64,000 nt of DNA, from assembly GCF_001468265.1 (NCBI RefSeq), contig NZ_LNRZ01000008.1, forward strand, positions 124,001 through 188,000, in the 5' to 3' direction. Under the pieces are notes generated by a model that saw only the letters and a list, made by a program, of their open reading frames with translations, was not told the origin of the DNA and did not search any database. This DNA is from Sphingopyxis sp. H050. Lineage in GTDB: Bacteria; Pseudomonadota; Alphaproteobacteria; Sphingomonadales; Sphingomonadaceae. Shown here one piece after another: positions 8,795-18,157 of this stretch. Position 1 is the stretch's first letter, and every line of letters starts with the position of its first letter. The translations under genes were made by a program, and so were the position numbers.

Positions 8795-10132
8795 TCAGCG
8801 CCAGGCCGTGAGACGTCCGTCGTCTGCCAGAATATACAAAATATTGTTCGCGACCACCGGCGACTGCGACAGCGACGATTTGAAGTCGGTCGTGCCGAGC
8901 AGGCTGCCGTCGGTCGGCGAGAATTCCTGCAACAGCCCTTCGCTGTTGACCGCGATCAGACGGCCGCCGGCGAGGATCGGGCCGGTCCAGCGGATCGGGT
9001 CCTTCTTCTTCTTTTCGGTCTCGACGCGGAAGCGCGCAAGCTGTTGCAACCAGCGGACCTTGCCCGTCGCGCGCGCGACGCAGAGCAGCTTGCCGTCATC
9101 GGTCATCGCATAGACCCATTCGCCGACCACATAAGGCGTCGAAATACCCGCGATCGAGATTTCCCAGCTGCGCTGGCCGGTCACGAGTTCGTAGCTCGCC
9201 ATGCGGCCACCCTGCCCGAGCGCGAAGACCCGGCCGCGGTCGATCACCGGGTCGGCATCGACGTCGGTCAGGGTCGAGACCGACAGCGCCATCGAGGTAC
9301 GCGCGAGGGCATCTTCCCAAAGGTCGCGGCCGTTTTCGTAACGATAGGCCTGCACCTCGCCCGACGAGAAGCCGGCGACGACGGTGCCCTGACCTGCCGC
9401 GGGCGACGCCGCGCCGAACACGCTGCCGGGCTCGAGCGACGCCGTCGCCTGCCACTGCACCGCGCCGTCGGCGGCGCTCAGCGCGAAAATCTGGTTATCC
9501 TGGCTGACGACGAAGACGTCGCCAAAGGCAATGGTGGGCGCACCGCGCAGCGGACCCGCGGGCTTCACCTTCCACAGCACCGTGCCGTCGGCGACGTTGA
9601 GCGCGGCGACATCGCCCGCACCGCTGGTCGCATAGACGACCGTGCCGTCGACACCGGCGCCGCCGCCGAACAGCGAATTCTTGTAATCCTTGCCCGTGCT
9701 GCCGATCGCGACGCTCCACAGCTTCGCGCCCGTGTCCGCGGCAAAGGCGGTGACGACCGCATCGGTATCGACGACGAACAGGCGATTGTCGGCGATGACC
9801 GGCGACGAGGCCAGGCGCTGCTTGTTGTTGCTGCCTGCGACGCTTGCTTCCCAGAGCTTCGCGCGCGTGGCGCCGAGCGCAGGGTGGCCCATCGATTTCG
9901 AGGCATTGCCGCCCGACTGTGCCCACGCAGCGTTGACCGCAGGCTCGGGCAACACGACCTCGATCGAAGCGGTCGCCGGATCGACCTTGATGCTGTTGTC
10001 GTTCGACAGGATCGACACGCGGTCGCCGACCGTCGGGGTCTTGGGTCCGCCATTGCCCTTGAACGCGCCGCAACCCGCGAGCGACAGCGCGACCATCGCC
10101 GTCGCAGAAATCACAAAATGCCGTTTCCGCAT
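8795..10132 (-). CDS. bamB: outer membrane assembly lipoprotein BamB
   Basis: 445 residues. A lipoprotein signal ends LSLAGC with the lipidated cysteine at 21. The rest is a beta-propeller with repeated PQQ-like blades ending in patterns such as DGTVLWKV, DGAVQWQA and TGKVRWLQQ. BamB is the periplasmic-side lipoprotein of the BAM complex that inserts outer-membrane beta-barrels. The start ATG sits one base after the stop of the upstream TPR gene, so the two are translated together. The der gene follows after 45 bases. Confidence 0.93.
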   Translation of the reverse strand: MRKRHFVISATAMVALSLAGCGAFKGNGGPKTPTVGDRVSILSNDNSIKVDPATASIEVVLPEPAVNAAWAQSGGNASKSMGHPALGATRAKLWEASVAGSNNKQRLASSPVIADNRLFVVDTDAVVTAFAADTGAKLWSVAIGSTGKDYKNSLFGGGAGVDGTVVYATSGAGDVAALNVADGTVLWKVKPAGPLRGAPTIAFGDVFVVSQDNQIFALSAADGAVQWQATASLEPGSVFGAASPAAGQGTVVAGFSSGEVQAYRYENGRDLWEDALARTSMALSVSTLTDVDADPVIDRGRVFALGQGGRMASYELVTGQRSWEISIAGISTPYVVGEWVYAMTDDGKLLCVARATGKVRWLQQLARFRVETEKKKKDPIRWTGPILAGGRLIAVNSEGLLQEFSPTDGSLLGTTDFKSSLSQSPVVANNILYILADDGRLTAWR

Positions 10133-10133
10133 G

Positions 10134-10898
10134 TTACTTGGCTTCCTCAGTCTTCGCGGCCGCCGCTGCGCCCGGCGTGCCTTTCTGGTTTTCGGTGGGG
10201 GCTTCACTCGCCCGGTCGACCACGGCATCGACGCCCAGCATGCCGGCCATCTGGACACTGCGTGACTGCAGCCCCCTGCCGACATTCTTCATCCGGGCGA
10301 TCTGGCCATAGAGCGCGCCGGCACGGTCATACTGGCCGAGCTGATAATAGGCCGTCGCCGACATTTCGGCCGCGGTCGGGAACCAGCTCGATACCGGGTC
10401 CTTCGCATCGACGATCGGCTTCAGGCGCGCGATCACCGTTTCGGGCTTCAGCGTGTCATATTCGAAGGCGGTTTGGCGAAGGAGCGCGAGGTCACGGATC
10501 GACTGGTCGAGCTTCGTGTCGCTCGCGACCTGGGCCATCAGCGCCGCCGCGCCCTTCAGGTCGTTCGCCTGCGCCTTGACATTCGCCTGCTGCATCAGCG
10601 ACGCCGCGCGATAGGCGGGGTTGCCTGCATCCTCCAGCTTCTTGAGCTCGGCGACGGCGGCAGTGGGCTGGCTCGCCACTTTCTCGAACGCCGCGATCAT
10701 CGCTTCGGCCTTTTCGCCGCGCGCCTGATCCTGGCGGTGTCCCCAATAGAGATAGCCGCCGAACGCGAGCAGCCCGGCAACAACCGCGCCGAGAATCCAG
10801 CGGCCGTAATTCTGCATGATATTGTCGAGCTGGTCCTTGCGGACCGCTTCATCGACTTCCTGCAGCAGCGCCGCGTTGTTGTTCGGGCTCAGCGCCAC
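10134..10898 (-). CDS. YfgM-like membrane-anchored tetratricopeptide protein
   Basis: 254 residues. A short cytoplasmic N-terminus is followed by one transmembrane helix at 34-52 and a periplasmic helical region of TPR_21 type. The C-tail is rich in Ala, Glu and Lys. In E. coli the homologous YfgM sits beside bamB and der and works with the periplasmic chaperone network at the Sec translocon. The start is GTG at 10898 with GGAGG seven bases upstream. The last codon abuts bamB. The call rests on topology plus gene order. Confidence 0.82.
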   Translation of the reverse strand: MALSPNNNAALLQEVDEAVRKDQLDNIMQNYGRWILGAVVAGLLAFGGYLYWGHRQDQARGEKAEAMIAAFEKVASQPTAAVAELKKLEDAGNPAYRAASLMQQANVKAQANDLKGAAALMAQVASDTKLDQSIRDLALLRQTAFEYDTLKPETVIARLKPIVDAKDPVSSWFPTAAEMSATAYYQLGQYDRAGALYGQIARMKNVGRGLQSRSVQMAGMLGVDAVVDRASEAPTENQKGTPGAAAAAKTEEAK

Positions 10899-11021
10899 TC
10901 AAACCTCCATAAACTCAAACCGGCCCCGCACATGCGGCGAGACCGGCCGCTTCCTTAGCGGCGGCGCCGGGAAAGGCCAAGCGATTCACCGTGTGCGATA
11001 TTTGAGACAATAATTTGCCCG

Positions 11022-11885
11022 TCATCCCGCGTGGATCTGATCCTCGGTCGGGAATGAACGGGACCTGACTTGGTCGGCATAGTCCTTGACCGCGCTTTCG
11101 ACCTCGCCCGCCATATTGCCGAAGCGCTTCACGAACTTGGGCACGCGTTCGAACATGCCCAACATGTCGTCGGTGACGAGCACCTGACCGTCGCACTGCG
11201 CCGACGCGCCGATCCCGATCGTCGGACAGGCGACCTTCCGGGTGATCTCGATCGCGATCGATTCGAGCACGCCCTCGATGACGATCGAGAAAGCGCCGGC
11301 CTGCGCCACTGCGACCGCGTCCTCGACGATCGAGCGCGCTTCTTCTTCGCTCTTGCCGCGCACGCCATAGCCGCCGAGAATGTTGACCGCCTGCGGGGTC
11401 AGCCCGACATGGCCCATCACCGGAATGCCGCGTTGGGTCAGGAACTCGATCGTCGGGGCGAGCACCTTGCCGCCCTCGACCTTCACCGCCGCCGCGCCGG
11501 TTTCCTTGAGCAGCCGTGCAGCGTTGTCGAACGCCTGCTGCGGGCTGCCCTCATAGCTGCCGAAAGGCATGTCGACGATGACCGCGGCATGATAGCTGCC
11601 GCGCACAACAGCGGCGCCATGCAGCGCCATCATGTCCATCGTCACGCCGACCGTGTGCGGCAGGCCGTAAATGACCTGAGCCAGCGAATCGCCGACAAGC
11701 AGCATGTCGCAATGCGGATCGAGCAGCTGCGCCATGCGGACGGTGTAGGCGGTCAGCATGACGATCGGTTCGCCGCCCTTGCGCTGGCGGATGCGCGGCA
11801 CCGTCAGGCGCTTCATTGGCTGCGGCGTCGGGTTGGCGCGGCTCGTCGAGGTGTCGAGCGTCAGCGTTTTCGGGATCGTGGACAT
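11022..11885 (-). CDS. panB: 3-methyl-2-oxobutanoate hydroxymethyltransferase PanB
   Basis: 287 residues, a complete TIM-barrel enzyme of pantothenate (coenzyme A precursor) synthesis that adds a hydroxymethyl group from methylene-tetrahydrofolate to ketoisovalerate. Conserved blocks are [14 protein letters not shown] (metal and substrate binding), [20 protein letters not shown] and PTIGIGAS. It is separated from the following YfgM-like gene by 123 bases in which I see no clear terminator. Divergent from the broken membrane-protein gene. No other pantothenate gene is adjacent. Confidence 0.96.
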   Translation of the reverse strand: MSTIPKTLTLDTSTSRANPTPQPMKRLTVPRIRQRKGGEPIVMLTAYTVRMAQLLDPHCDMLLVGDSLAQVIYGLPHTVGVTMDMMALHGAAVVRGSYHAAVIVDMPFGSYEGSPQQAFDNAARLLKETGAAAVKVEGGKVLAPTIEFLTQRGIPVMGHVGLTPQAVNILGGYGVRGKSEEEARSIVEDAVAVAQAGAFSIVIEGVLESIAIEITRKVACPTIGIGASAQCDGQVLVTDDMLGMFERVPKFVKRFGNMAGEVESAVKDYADQVRSRSFPTEDQIHAG

Positions 11886-11950
11886 GGCGCGGGGGCTTAG
11901 CGGTTAAACCCCCGCCGCGAAAGCGCGAAGCAAGGCCGAGTAAACTATGC

Positions 11951-11978
11951 TTGACTCAATGTCTGATATTGTTAACAT
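11951..11978 (+). promoter_or_regulatory. putative promoter of the broken membrane gene / XRE pair
   Basis: TTGACT at 11951-11956, 16-base spacer, TAACAT at 11973-11978. The region also holds the inverted pair AATGT (11958-11962) and ACATT (11975-11979), a possible site for the small XRE regulator encoded downstream. Start codon at 12013 with GGAG nine bases before it. Confidence 0.4.
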
Positions 11979-12012
11979 TGCGTCATATAGAACGAACATC
12001 GGAGATCTTTAC

Positions 12013-12435
12013 ATGTCATTTCGGGAAAAGACCCACTAGGCGGCCTTCATCGGGATTCTCGCCGCCTTCGGCTGGTATTTCGCCGCTTATCCCTGGCACA
12101 AGGTCGATACGGCGGAGGGCGTCGGCGCGGTGGCGTGGATGCTGGTGCCGGTCACGATCATCATCATCGTGGCGATGGCGGCAACGGCCGCCTTCTTCGC
12201 CATTCGTGCGCCCAAGGAAGTCCATGTAAAGGAGGATGAGCGCGAACGCGGCATCCACCTTCGCGGCACCCATCTCGCTTATTATCCGCTGGTGCTCGGC
12301 TGTTGGGCCAACATGATCGCCATATTCTATCGCTTCACCCCGGGCGTCTATCTCAACATGCTGATCGCCACCGTCGTGCTGGCCGAACTGGTCCGCGTCG
12401 GCGCGCAGCTCTATTATTACCGCCGGGGATATTGA
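12013..12435 (+). pseudogene. small membrane protein gene interrupted by an in-frame TAG at codon 9
   Basis: From ATG 12013 (GGAG upstream) the frame reads MSFREKTH, then TAG at 12037-12039, and continues without another stop to TGA at 12433-12435. The text after the stop (AAFIGILAAFGWYFAAYPW) is plainly coding membrane sequence in the same frame and supplies the first of four hydrophobic segments. A single TGG-to-TAG change (Trp9 to stop) explains it. A shorter product could restart at GTG 12130 (GGAGGG ten bases before) or ATG 12139, giving about 100 residues with three helices. The XRE gene follows after three bases. Sequencing error is the main alternative. The family is not recognised. 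Confidence 0.7.
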
Positions 12436-12438
12436 CCG

Positions 12439-12663
12439 GTGGCGCTTCCCTTCACCAATGACATCCGCACTCTGCGCTTCCTCGCCGGCGAAATGACGCA
12501 GGCCGAGCTCGGCGATCGCGTCGGCGTCACCCGCCAGACGATCGCGGCGATCGAGCAGGGCAAATATTCGCCGTCGCTGGAGGTCGCATTTCGTATCGCG
12601 CTGGCGTTCGGCAAGCCGCTGGAGGCGGTGTTCCTGTGGGACGACGGCCAGGATGAACGGTAG
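12439..12663 (+). CDS. small XRE/Cro-type transcriptional regulator
   Basis: 74 residues from GTG 12439. Nearly the whole protein is a helix-turn-helix: [20 protein letters not shown] at 19-38, then EQGKYSPS and a final helix ending near EAVFLWDD. It belongs to the short YozG-like XRE group that lacks a sensor domain. It lies three bases behind the broken membrane-protein gene, and such pairs of a short XRE protein and a membrane protein are common in bacteria. A role in controlling its own operon is inferred. Confidence 0.88.
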   Translation: MALPFTNDIRTLRFLAGEMTQAELGDRVGVTRQTIAAIEQGKYSPSLEVAFRIALAFGKPLEAVFLWDDGQDER

Positions 12664-12746
12664 CCAGATGCCCACTTTGGCGTGGGGATCACATCAGCCA
12701 GGTCCGCTACCGGCCGAAACCGGTCAGGGGGCAAATCGAACCGCGC

Positions 12747-13817
12747 TCATCGTTGCGCCGCTCTCGTCACCACCACCGCCTCGCGCGGATTGTCGCTGAA
12801 CAGGCCGTCGATCCCGGTCGCCAGATAAGCGTTTATCTCGGCCGCCAGATCGCCATGCCCCGCCGGGTTCACTCCGCCCTTGTCGCCGAGCGGCAGGAAA
12901 TAATTTTCGCGGCGAAAGGTCCAGGGATGGACCTTGAGCCCCGCCGCATGCGCATCGCGGACGAGGCCGGTCGGATCGCCGAGCGTCCCGAGCGCGCCGC
13001 GCGGGATGACCATCGCCTTGTTCGGGCCGATGCCGTCCGCATAGGTCGCGATCGCCCTTAGCCCGGCCGGCGACGCCATGGCGGCATAGCTGGCTTTCGG
13101 ATCGTCGGCGGGTCCGCCTTCGCCGTCGATCAGCTGGATCAGCGGCAGGTCGCTCTTGGCGCGGATCGCTTTGAGGTTCGCAACTTCGAAACTCTGGATG
13201 AAGACCGGCGCCCGGCGGCCCTTGTAGCCATATTTGTCGAGGATCGCGAGCAAGGCCGCTTCGTGCGGCAGTCCGATCGCGGCGAAATAGCTCGGATGCT
13301 TGGTCTCGGGATAGACGCCCACCGGCTTCGCCCGATCCTTGTTGACCTCCGCCAGCAGGTCGAGAATCTCGGCGAAGGTCGGGACGGCATATTGTCCGTC
13401 ATATTCCGTCGATCGCAACTTCGGCAGCCGCTCCTTTGCGCGCAGAGTCTTGAGTTCGGCGAGCGTGAAATCCTCGGTAAACCAGCCGCTGACTTCGACG
13501 CCATCGATCGTCTTCGTCGCTTTGCGCGACGCGAATTCGGGATGATCGGCGACGTCGGTCGTTTCCGAAATCTCATTCTCGTGCCGCGCGACAAGGACGC
13601 CGTCCTGGGTCAGCACAAGATCAGGTTCGATGAAGTCGGCGCCAAGATCGATCGCGAGCCTGTATGCCGCCAGCGTATGCTCGGGCCGTTCGCCCGAGGC
13701 GCCGCGGTGCGCGATGACGATCGGCGGCTGGCCGTCGAGGGTCGGCTGCGCCGCCATCGGTTTAGCGCCGCAGCCGGCAAGCAGCAGCGGCAACAGGACC
13801 GCGCGCCACAACGTCAT
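12747..13817 (-). CDS. glycerophosphodiester phosphodiesterase lipoprotein
   Basis: 356 residues. Lipoprotein signal LLPLLLAGC with Cys16. The GDPD catalytic block IAHRGASGERPEHT (His37, Arg38, Glu46, His47) and DFIEPDLVLTQDG follow, and the C-terminus has GIDGLFSDNP. It resembles periplasmic GlpQ, which cuts deacylated phospholipids to glycerol-3-phosphate and an alcohol. Predicted to be anchored at a membrane and face the periplasm. Its start overlaps the stop of the ArsC-like gene by four bases. Confidence 0.93.
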   Translation of the reverse strand: MTLWRAVLLPLLLAGCGAKPMAAQPTLDGQPPIVIAHRGASGERPEHTLAAYRLAIDLGADFIEPDLVLTQDGVLVARHENEISETTDVADHPEFASRKATKTIDGVEVSGWFTEDFTLAELKTLRAKERLPKLRSTEYDGQYAVPTFAEILDLLAEVNKDRAKPVGVYPETKHPSYFAAIGLPHEAALLAILDKYGYKGRRAPVFIQSFEVANLKAIRAKSDLPLIQLIDGEGGPADDPKASYAAMASPAGLRAIATYADGIGPNKAMVIPRGALGTLGDPTGLVRDAHAAGLKVHPWTFRRENYFLPLGDKGGVNPAGHGDLAAEINAYLATGIDGLFSDNPREAVVVTRAAQR

Positions 13818-14161
13818 GCAAAACGCTGCTGCCAGTCATCGGCGGCGAAGCCCACGCCGAGCCCGGCGGCGCTTTCGACGACCGGGCGGCGAATCATTGC
13901 GGGCTGATCGAGCATCAGCGCCTTCGCCGATGCCGCGTCCAGCCCTGCCTTCTTATCGTCGGGCAGCTTGCGGAAGGTCGTGCCGCTCTTGTTGAGCAGC
14001 TTTTCCCAGCCGAGCGCGTCGATCCAGCCTTGGAGCTTCGCGGGCTCCAGCCCGTCCTTGCGGAAATCGTGGAAACTGTACGCGACGCCATGATCGTCGA
14101 GCCAGCGACGCGCCTTTTTCACCGTGTCGCAGTTGGGAATGCCATAGAGAATCGTTGCCAT
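13814..14161 (-). CDS. ArsC/Spx family protein (thioredoxin fold)
   Basis: 115 residues beginning MATILYGIPNCDTVKKARRW with a single redox Cys11 at the arsenate-reductase position, followed by DFRKDGL and the cis-proline region RPVVES. Similar to the YffB-like and Spx/MgsR-like branch, often annotated as arsenate reductase, though the three-arginine arsenate site is not evident. It is the middle gene of a tight minus-strand set with the cyclic-nucleotide-binding gene (4-base gap) and the phosphodiesterase gene (4-base overlap). No ars genes nearby, so arsenate reduction is doubtful. Confidence 0.85.
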   Translation of the reverse strand: MATILYGIPNCDTVKKARRWLDDHGVAYSFHDFRKDGLEPAKLQGWIDALGWEKLLNKSGTTFRKLPDDKKAGLDAASAKALMLDQPAMIRRPVVESAAGLGVGFAADDWQQRFA

Positions 14162-14165
14162 GCCT

Positions 14166-14843
14166 TCAGGATAACGGGGGTCTTTCGGCAATGCGAGCGT
14201 TTGCGCTCGCAAGTTTTCCGCGCATGGCCCGCGCAAAGCCTTCGTGCAGCGCACCGGCGACCTCGGGATGAGCGGCCAGATAGGCGCGAAGGCCGGCCGC
14301 GGGGATGAACCACAGCCGGGAATTGCTGGTCAGCAGGACGGTGCCCGTCGCATGCGTCTCGTCGAGCACCGTCGCCTCGCCGATCAGCGCGCCATCGGCG
14401 AGCGCGCCGACGTCGGCGCCGTCACGGTGGATGCTCGCGGTGCCCTGCGCGAGGTAGAACAGACAGGGCGCCGCCTCATTCTCGCGGATCAGCACCTCGC
14501 CGCGCTTTGCCGAGATCCAGTGCCCCTGGTCGATCAGAGCGCGCGCGTTGGCCGGGCTCAACCGTTCGAAATGCCGGTCGCGAAGCTCCCGCTCCTCGGC
14601 ATTGAAACTCACTTTGGCTTTGGCGAGCCACAGCCGTGTGATGAGGCCCAGATTGACGAGCAGAATGGCGAGGATGAGCAGAGTATAGCCCGGGCCGCTC
14701 CAGCCGAAGATCGCCACGGGTAGCGCCAGCAGCGCGGCGATGGCCAGCCCCAGCCGGACATGATCGACGCGCACGACCAGGCTCGCCGCAAGCAGCACCA
14801 TGAGCGCGCCATAACCAAACCAAGCCGGATCGAAATTCGCCAT
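14166..14843 (-). CDS. membrane-bound cyclic nucleotide-binding domain protein (Popeye-like layout)
   Basis: 225 residues. Three hydrophobic segments (about 9-25, 31-47, 51-72) precede a cyclic-nucleotide-binding fold: GEVLIRENEAAPCLFYLAQG and later GALIGEATVLDETHATGTVL, the phosphate-binding-cassette region. No helix-turn-helix and no enzymatic domain, so it is not a Crp-type regulator. The layout resembles Popeye-domain proteins. The ATG at 14843 is preceded by AAAGAAA. First gene of the set with the ArsC-like and phosphodiesterase genes. Confidence 0.82.
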   Translation of the reverse strand: MANFDPAWFGYGALMVLLAASLVVRVDHVRLGLAIAALLALPVAIFGWSGPGYTLLILAILLVNLGLITRLWLAKAKVSFNAEERELRDRHFERLSPANARALIDQGHWISAKRGEVLIRENEAAPCLFYLAQGTASIHRDGADVGALADGALIGEATVLDETHATGTVLLTSNSRLWFIPAAGLRAYLAAHPEVAGALHEGFARAMRGKLASANARIAERPPLS

Positions 14844-14983
14844 AGAATTTCTTTTTTGCGTCGCGGTCCCCGATTGGACCACTAGCGGCATAACGTTACC
14901 GATTGCAGAATGCCTTGGTCCCTGCGCCCCTTTTTTGGACCGACTTGAGCAATAAACTAACATTTTCGGTCCGGTGAGTGAAG

Positions 14984-15004
14984 CAAATGTGCATTTGGTT
15001 GCAC
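14984..15004 (+). promoter_or_regulatory. overlapping palindromes upstream of DAHP synthase
   Basis: CAAATG-TG-CATTTG at 14984-14997 is a perfect dyad, and GTGCA-TTTGGT-TGCAC at 14989-15004 overlaps it. They lie about 100 bases before the DAHP synthase start. The rest of 14844-15102 holds no gene; an operator is a reasonable guess. Confidence 0.4.
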
Positions 15005-15102
15005 TTGAAACTAATTTTCAGTGACTTGCGTCCCGCGCCCGTTCGCGCCATGGCGGCGCGCGATTCGCATTTTTGCTCCGAAACACGTAGAAGACCCCTG
15101 TT

Positions 15103-16476
15103 ATGACTCAGATTTGGCAGCCGCACAGCTGGCGCTCGCACGAAGCCCGCCAGCTCCCGACCTACTCCGACGACGCAGCGCTCGCCGCGGCCGAGAAGGA
15201 ACTTGCCGGCTATCCACCGCTTGTCTTTGCGGGCGAAGCGCGTGACCTCACGACCGATCTCGCGCGCGTCGCCGAGGGCAAGGCGTTCCTGCTTCAGGGC
15301 GGCGACTGCGCCGAAAGCTTCGCCGAATTCCACCCGAACAACATCCGCGACACCTTCCGCGTGCTGCTCCAGATGGCGGTCGTGCTGACCTATGCGTCGA
15401 AGATGCCCGTGGTGAAGCTCGGCCGCATGGCGGGCCAGTTCGCGAAGCCGCGCTCGGCCGATATGGAAGAGATCGATGGCGTCTCGCTGCCGAGCTATCG
15501 CGGCGACATCATCAACGATATCGCTTTCGAAGCGGCAGGGCGCGCGCCCGACCCGCAGCGGATGGTCAAGGCGTACAACCAGTCGGCGGCGACGCTCAAC
15601 CTGCTGCGCGCCTTCGCCGGCGGCGGCTATGCCAATCTGCATCAGGTCAACGCCTGGACGCACGACTTCATGGACCGCAGCCCTTGGGCCAAGAAATATC
15701 AGGAAACCGCCGCGCGCATTTCCGAAGCGCTCGCCTTCATGGAAGCGTGCGGCGTGACACCCGAAACGGTCCCGCAGATCAAGGGCACCAGCTTCTACAC
15801 CAGCCACGAGGCGCTGCTGCTCCCCTATGAGCAGGCGCTAACGCGGCAGGACAGCCTGACCGGCGGCTGGTACGGCCTGTCGGGCCATTTCCTTTGGATC
15901 GGCGACCGCACCCGCTTCGAGGGATCGGCCCACGTCGAATATCTCCGCGGCGTCGGCAATCCGATCGGCATGAAGTGCGGCCCCAGCCTCGAGCCCGACG
16001 TGCTGCTGCGCCTGCTCGATACGCTGAACCCGCACCATGTGCCCGGCCGGATGACGCTGATCACCCGCTATGGACACGACAAGATCGAGGCACATCTGCC
16101 GAAGCTAGTTCGCGCGGTGAAGGCGGCGGGCCACCCCGTCGTCTGGTCGTGCGACCCGATGCACGGCAATGTCATCAAGACGAACAACGGCTACAAGACG
16201 CGCCCGTTCGAGCGCATCCTCGCCGAAGTGCGCGGCTTCTTCGCCGTGCACCGCGCCGAGGGCACGCATGGCGGCGGCATCCATATCGAGATGACCGGCC
16301 AGAACGTTACCGAATGCACTGGCGGCGCGATGGACGTGACCCAGATGGATCTGGCTGATCGCTATCACACGCATTGCGATCCGCGCCTTAATGCCGGGCA
16401 GAGCCTCGAACTCGCGTTCCTTCTGGCCGAGATGCTGAATCAGGAAATGTCGGAGCGCGCCAAGCAGGCGGCCTGA
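15103..16476 (+). CDS. class II 3-deoxy-7-phosphoheptulonate synthase
   Basis: 457 residues, the plant-type (AroA-II) DAHP synthase that joins phosphoenolpyruvate and erythrose-4-phosphate at the entry of the shikimate pathway. Family blocks seen are [43 protein letters not shown] and the Mn-site region [18 protein letters not shown]. Length and ends match the family. The gene stands alone with its own upstream region (palindromes at 14984-15004) and is closed by a long perfect inverted repeat shared with the convergent M28 peptidase gene. Confidence 0.96.
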   Translation: MTQIWQPHSWRSHEARQLPTYSDDAALAAAEKELAGYPPLVFAGEARDLTTDLARVAEGKAFLLQGGDCAESFAEFHPNNIRDTFRVLLQMAVVLTYASKMPVVKLGRMAGQFAKPRSADMEEIDGVSLPSYRGDIINDIAFEAAGRAPDPQRMVKAYNQSAATLNLLRAFAGGGYANLHQVNAWTHDFMDRSPWAKKYQETAARISEALAFMEACGVTPETVPQIKGTSFYTSHEALLLPYEQALTRQDSLTGGWYGLSGHFLWIGDRTRFEGSAHVEYLRGVGNPIGMKCGPSLEPDVLLRLLDTLNPHHVPGRMTLITRYGHDKIEAHLPKLVRAVKAAGHPVVWSCDPMHGNVIKTNNGYKTRPFERILAEVRGFFAVHRAEGTHGGGIHIEMTGQNVTECTGGAMDVTQMDLADRYHTHCDPRLNAGQSLELAFLLAEMLNQEMSERAKQAA

Positions 16477-16484
16477 TTTTCTAG

Positions 16485-16557
16485 CGTCGCCCCCGCGAAG
16501 GCGGGGGCCGTTGAGTTGTGTAAACCGACAGCGGCCCCCGCCTTCGCGGGGGCGACG
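16485..16557. repeat. CCCCGCGAAGGCGGGG-type palindrome, copy 1 (bidirectional terminator position)
   Basis: Perfect 25-base arms (16485-16509 and 16533-16557) around a 23-base loop; each arm itself contains the smaller hairpin CCCCCGCGAAGGCGGGGG. Lies between two convergent genes, one base before the M28 peptidase stop codon. Related copies are at 35755-35822 and 39651-39745. Confidence 0.85.
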
Positions 16558-16558
16558 A

Positions 16559-18070
16559 TCATGGATTCCCCGGCCACGCCTTCGTGTCGGCGAACACGCG
16601 CCCGAGCGCGACGTGCAGGTCGGCATCCTCGGCCGCCCCGCCGAGCGGCACCTTGTCCGAAAATTCGTCGGCCGGATCATGATAATCGCTGCCGAGGAAC
16701 TTCTCGAGCAGCGGCATGTCGGAGAAGCTGCCGCCGACCATCAGCGAGGTGACGCCCTTGGCGCCCAGCGCCCAGCCGTCCTGCCGCTGAACGAAGGCGT
16801 CGGCCTCGCCATCCTCGTCGAGCTTGCGACCGAGTTTGGTCGCGACATCGCGCACCACCGCGTCATAGGCCGGCTTGCCGCGCCCGATCGTCGCAACGGG
16901 CGTGCCGCGCGGCGAAATCGCAATCGTGTCGATGTTGAGCGCGACGGTGATGTCGGCGAGCGGCACGACCGGATTCGCCGCAAAATAATGCGCGCCGAGC
17001 AGGCCTTTCTCCTCGGCGGTGGTCGCCATGAAGTAAATATCGCGATCGGGGCGTTCGCCGCCGGCGAGCCGCTTGGCGACCGCGGTCAGCACCGCAATGC
17101 CGCTCGCATTGTCGACCGCGCCGTTGCAGATGCGATCGGCCGCGCCTTCCGGAGCGCAGATGCCGAGATGATCCCAGTGGCCGAGAAACAGCACCGCCTT
17201 GCCGTCGGGCTTCGCGCCCGGCAGCTTGGCGACTATGTTGTTGCTTTGATAGGCGCGCACGGTCGAGGTCGTCGCCAGGTCGGCGGTCGCCGGCAGCGCC
17301 CAGCCCTTGTAATCGGCGGCCTTCGCCGCCTCGCGCAGCGCGGCGCCGTCCTGCCCGGCCTTTTTGAAAAGCTCGTCGGCCGCGGCGGGCGACAGGAAGC
17401 CGGTCACCGGCGCACCGACCTTTCCCGATTCGAGCCGCGTCGTCTTGCCGCCGAGCGAATGCTGGACCTGATCCCACAGGGCCGCATCGGTCGCGACCAC
17501 CAGCACCGCCGACGCGCCGGCGTCGGCAAGCAGCTGGCGGCGTTCGCGATAGCGCGGCAATTTATCGCCGAACGGCGCATTGTCGTAGAGCATGACCGCA
17601 AGCTTGCCGGCGACATCGGCATTCACCTTGCCCGCGCCATCAACGCCATAGCCGACGAACACGACCGGCAGCTTCGCCAGCGCAGCCGACGCGTCACGCC
17701 CGGTCAGAATGATGCCGTCGTCGCCGAACGCGACGTCGCGGCCTTTGACGTTGAACTTTGCGGTCCCGCCGAGCGCCTGCGTCTCGATCAGTGGCACGCC
17801 CTGCAGCCAGGGCGTGACGCTGCCCGGAACGGGTGTAAGGCCGAACTTCGCCCATTCGCCGACGATATAGGCGATCGTCCGATCCTCGCCCTCCGTACCG
17901 GGCCCGCGCCCCTCGAACGCGTCGCTCGCCAGGACCTTGATATGCTCGGCGAGTTCGGCCTCGGTGACCGGCGCATCGCCCTTGGCGAAGGCAGCGGGGG
18001 CGGTGGAGGCGACGAGGGCGATTGCCGCGACGGCGGCGCTGAAACAGGTCATTTTCATGGGCGCGCGCAT
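16559..18070 (-). CDS. secreted M28 family metallopeptidase
   Basis: 503 residues with a Sec signal peptide ending TAPAAFA. A PA-type insert is followed by the M28 zinc site: FLGHWDHLG (first His), AVDNASG (bridging Asp), ATTAEEKGLLG (general-base and metal Glu), NIDTI and SDYHDPADEF (last His). This is the pattern of periplasmic aminopeptidases acting on peptide N-termini. The ATG at 18070 is preferred over the ATG at 18058 because GCGGAAA precedes it. Likely periplasmic or outer surface. Confidence 0.92.
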   Translation of the reverse strand: MRAPMKMTCFSAAVAAIALVASTAPAAFAKGDAPVTEAELAEHIKVLASDAFEGRGPGTEGEDRTIAYIVGEWAKFGLTPVPGSVTPWLQGVPLIETQALGGTAKFNVKGRDVAFGDDGIILTGRDASAALAKLPVVFVGYGVDGAGKVNADVAGKLAVMLYDNAPFGDKLPRYRERRQLLADAGASAVLVVATDAALWDQVQHSLGGKTTRLESGKVGAPVTGFLSPAAADELFKKAGQDGAALREAAKAADYKGWALPATADLATTSTVRAYQSNNIVAKLPGAKPDGKAVLFLGHWDHLGICAPEGAADRICNGAVDNASGIAVLTAVAKRLAGGERPDRDIYFMATTAEEKGLLGAHYFAANPVVPLADITVALNIDTIAISPRGTPVATIGRGKPAYDAVVRDVATKLGRKLDEDGEADAFVQRQDGWALGAKGVTSLMVGGSFSDMPLLEKFLGSDYHDPADEFSDKVPLGGAAEDADLHVALGRVFADTKAWPGNP

Positions 18071-18131
18071 CGCATTTCCGCTGCAAGCAGGCAAGGCGCG
18101 TTCGTCGAACGACGAACGGCGGCATTCATCT

Positions 18132-18153
18132 CCCCTCCCCCCTTCGGGAGGGG
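18132..18153 (-). terminator. GC-rich hairpin after the citrate-lyase-like gene
   Basis: CCCCTCCC (18132-18139) and GGGAGGGG (18146-18153) with a six-base loop, four bases past the lyase stop on the minus strand. No T-run follows, so termination is uncertain. Confidence 0.35.
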
Positions 18154-18157
18154 TGGA

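Noticed and set aside
7913..10579. Very long open frames antisense to der and bamB, and similarly antisense to sucA, sucB, lpd and the M28 peptidase
   Set aside because: High GC with G/C in third codon positions leaves few stops on the antisense strand. These frames are rich in Arg, Ala and Asp, lack starts with ribosome sites, and oppose firmly identified genes.
13814..14161. Arsenate resistance gene
   Set aside because: The protein has one cysteine in an ArsC/Spx fold but no ars neighbours and no clear arsenate-binding arginines.
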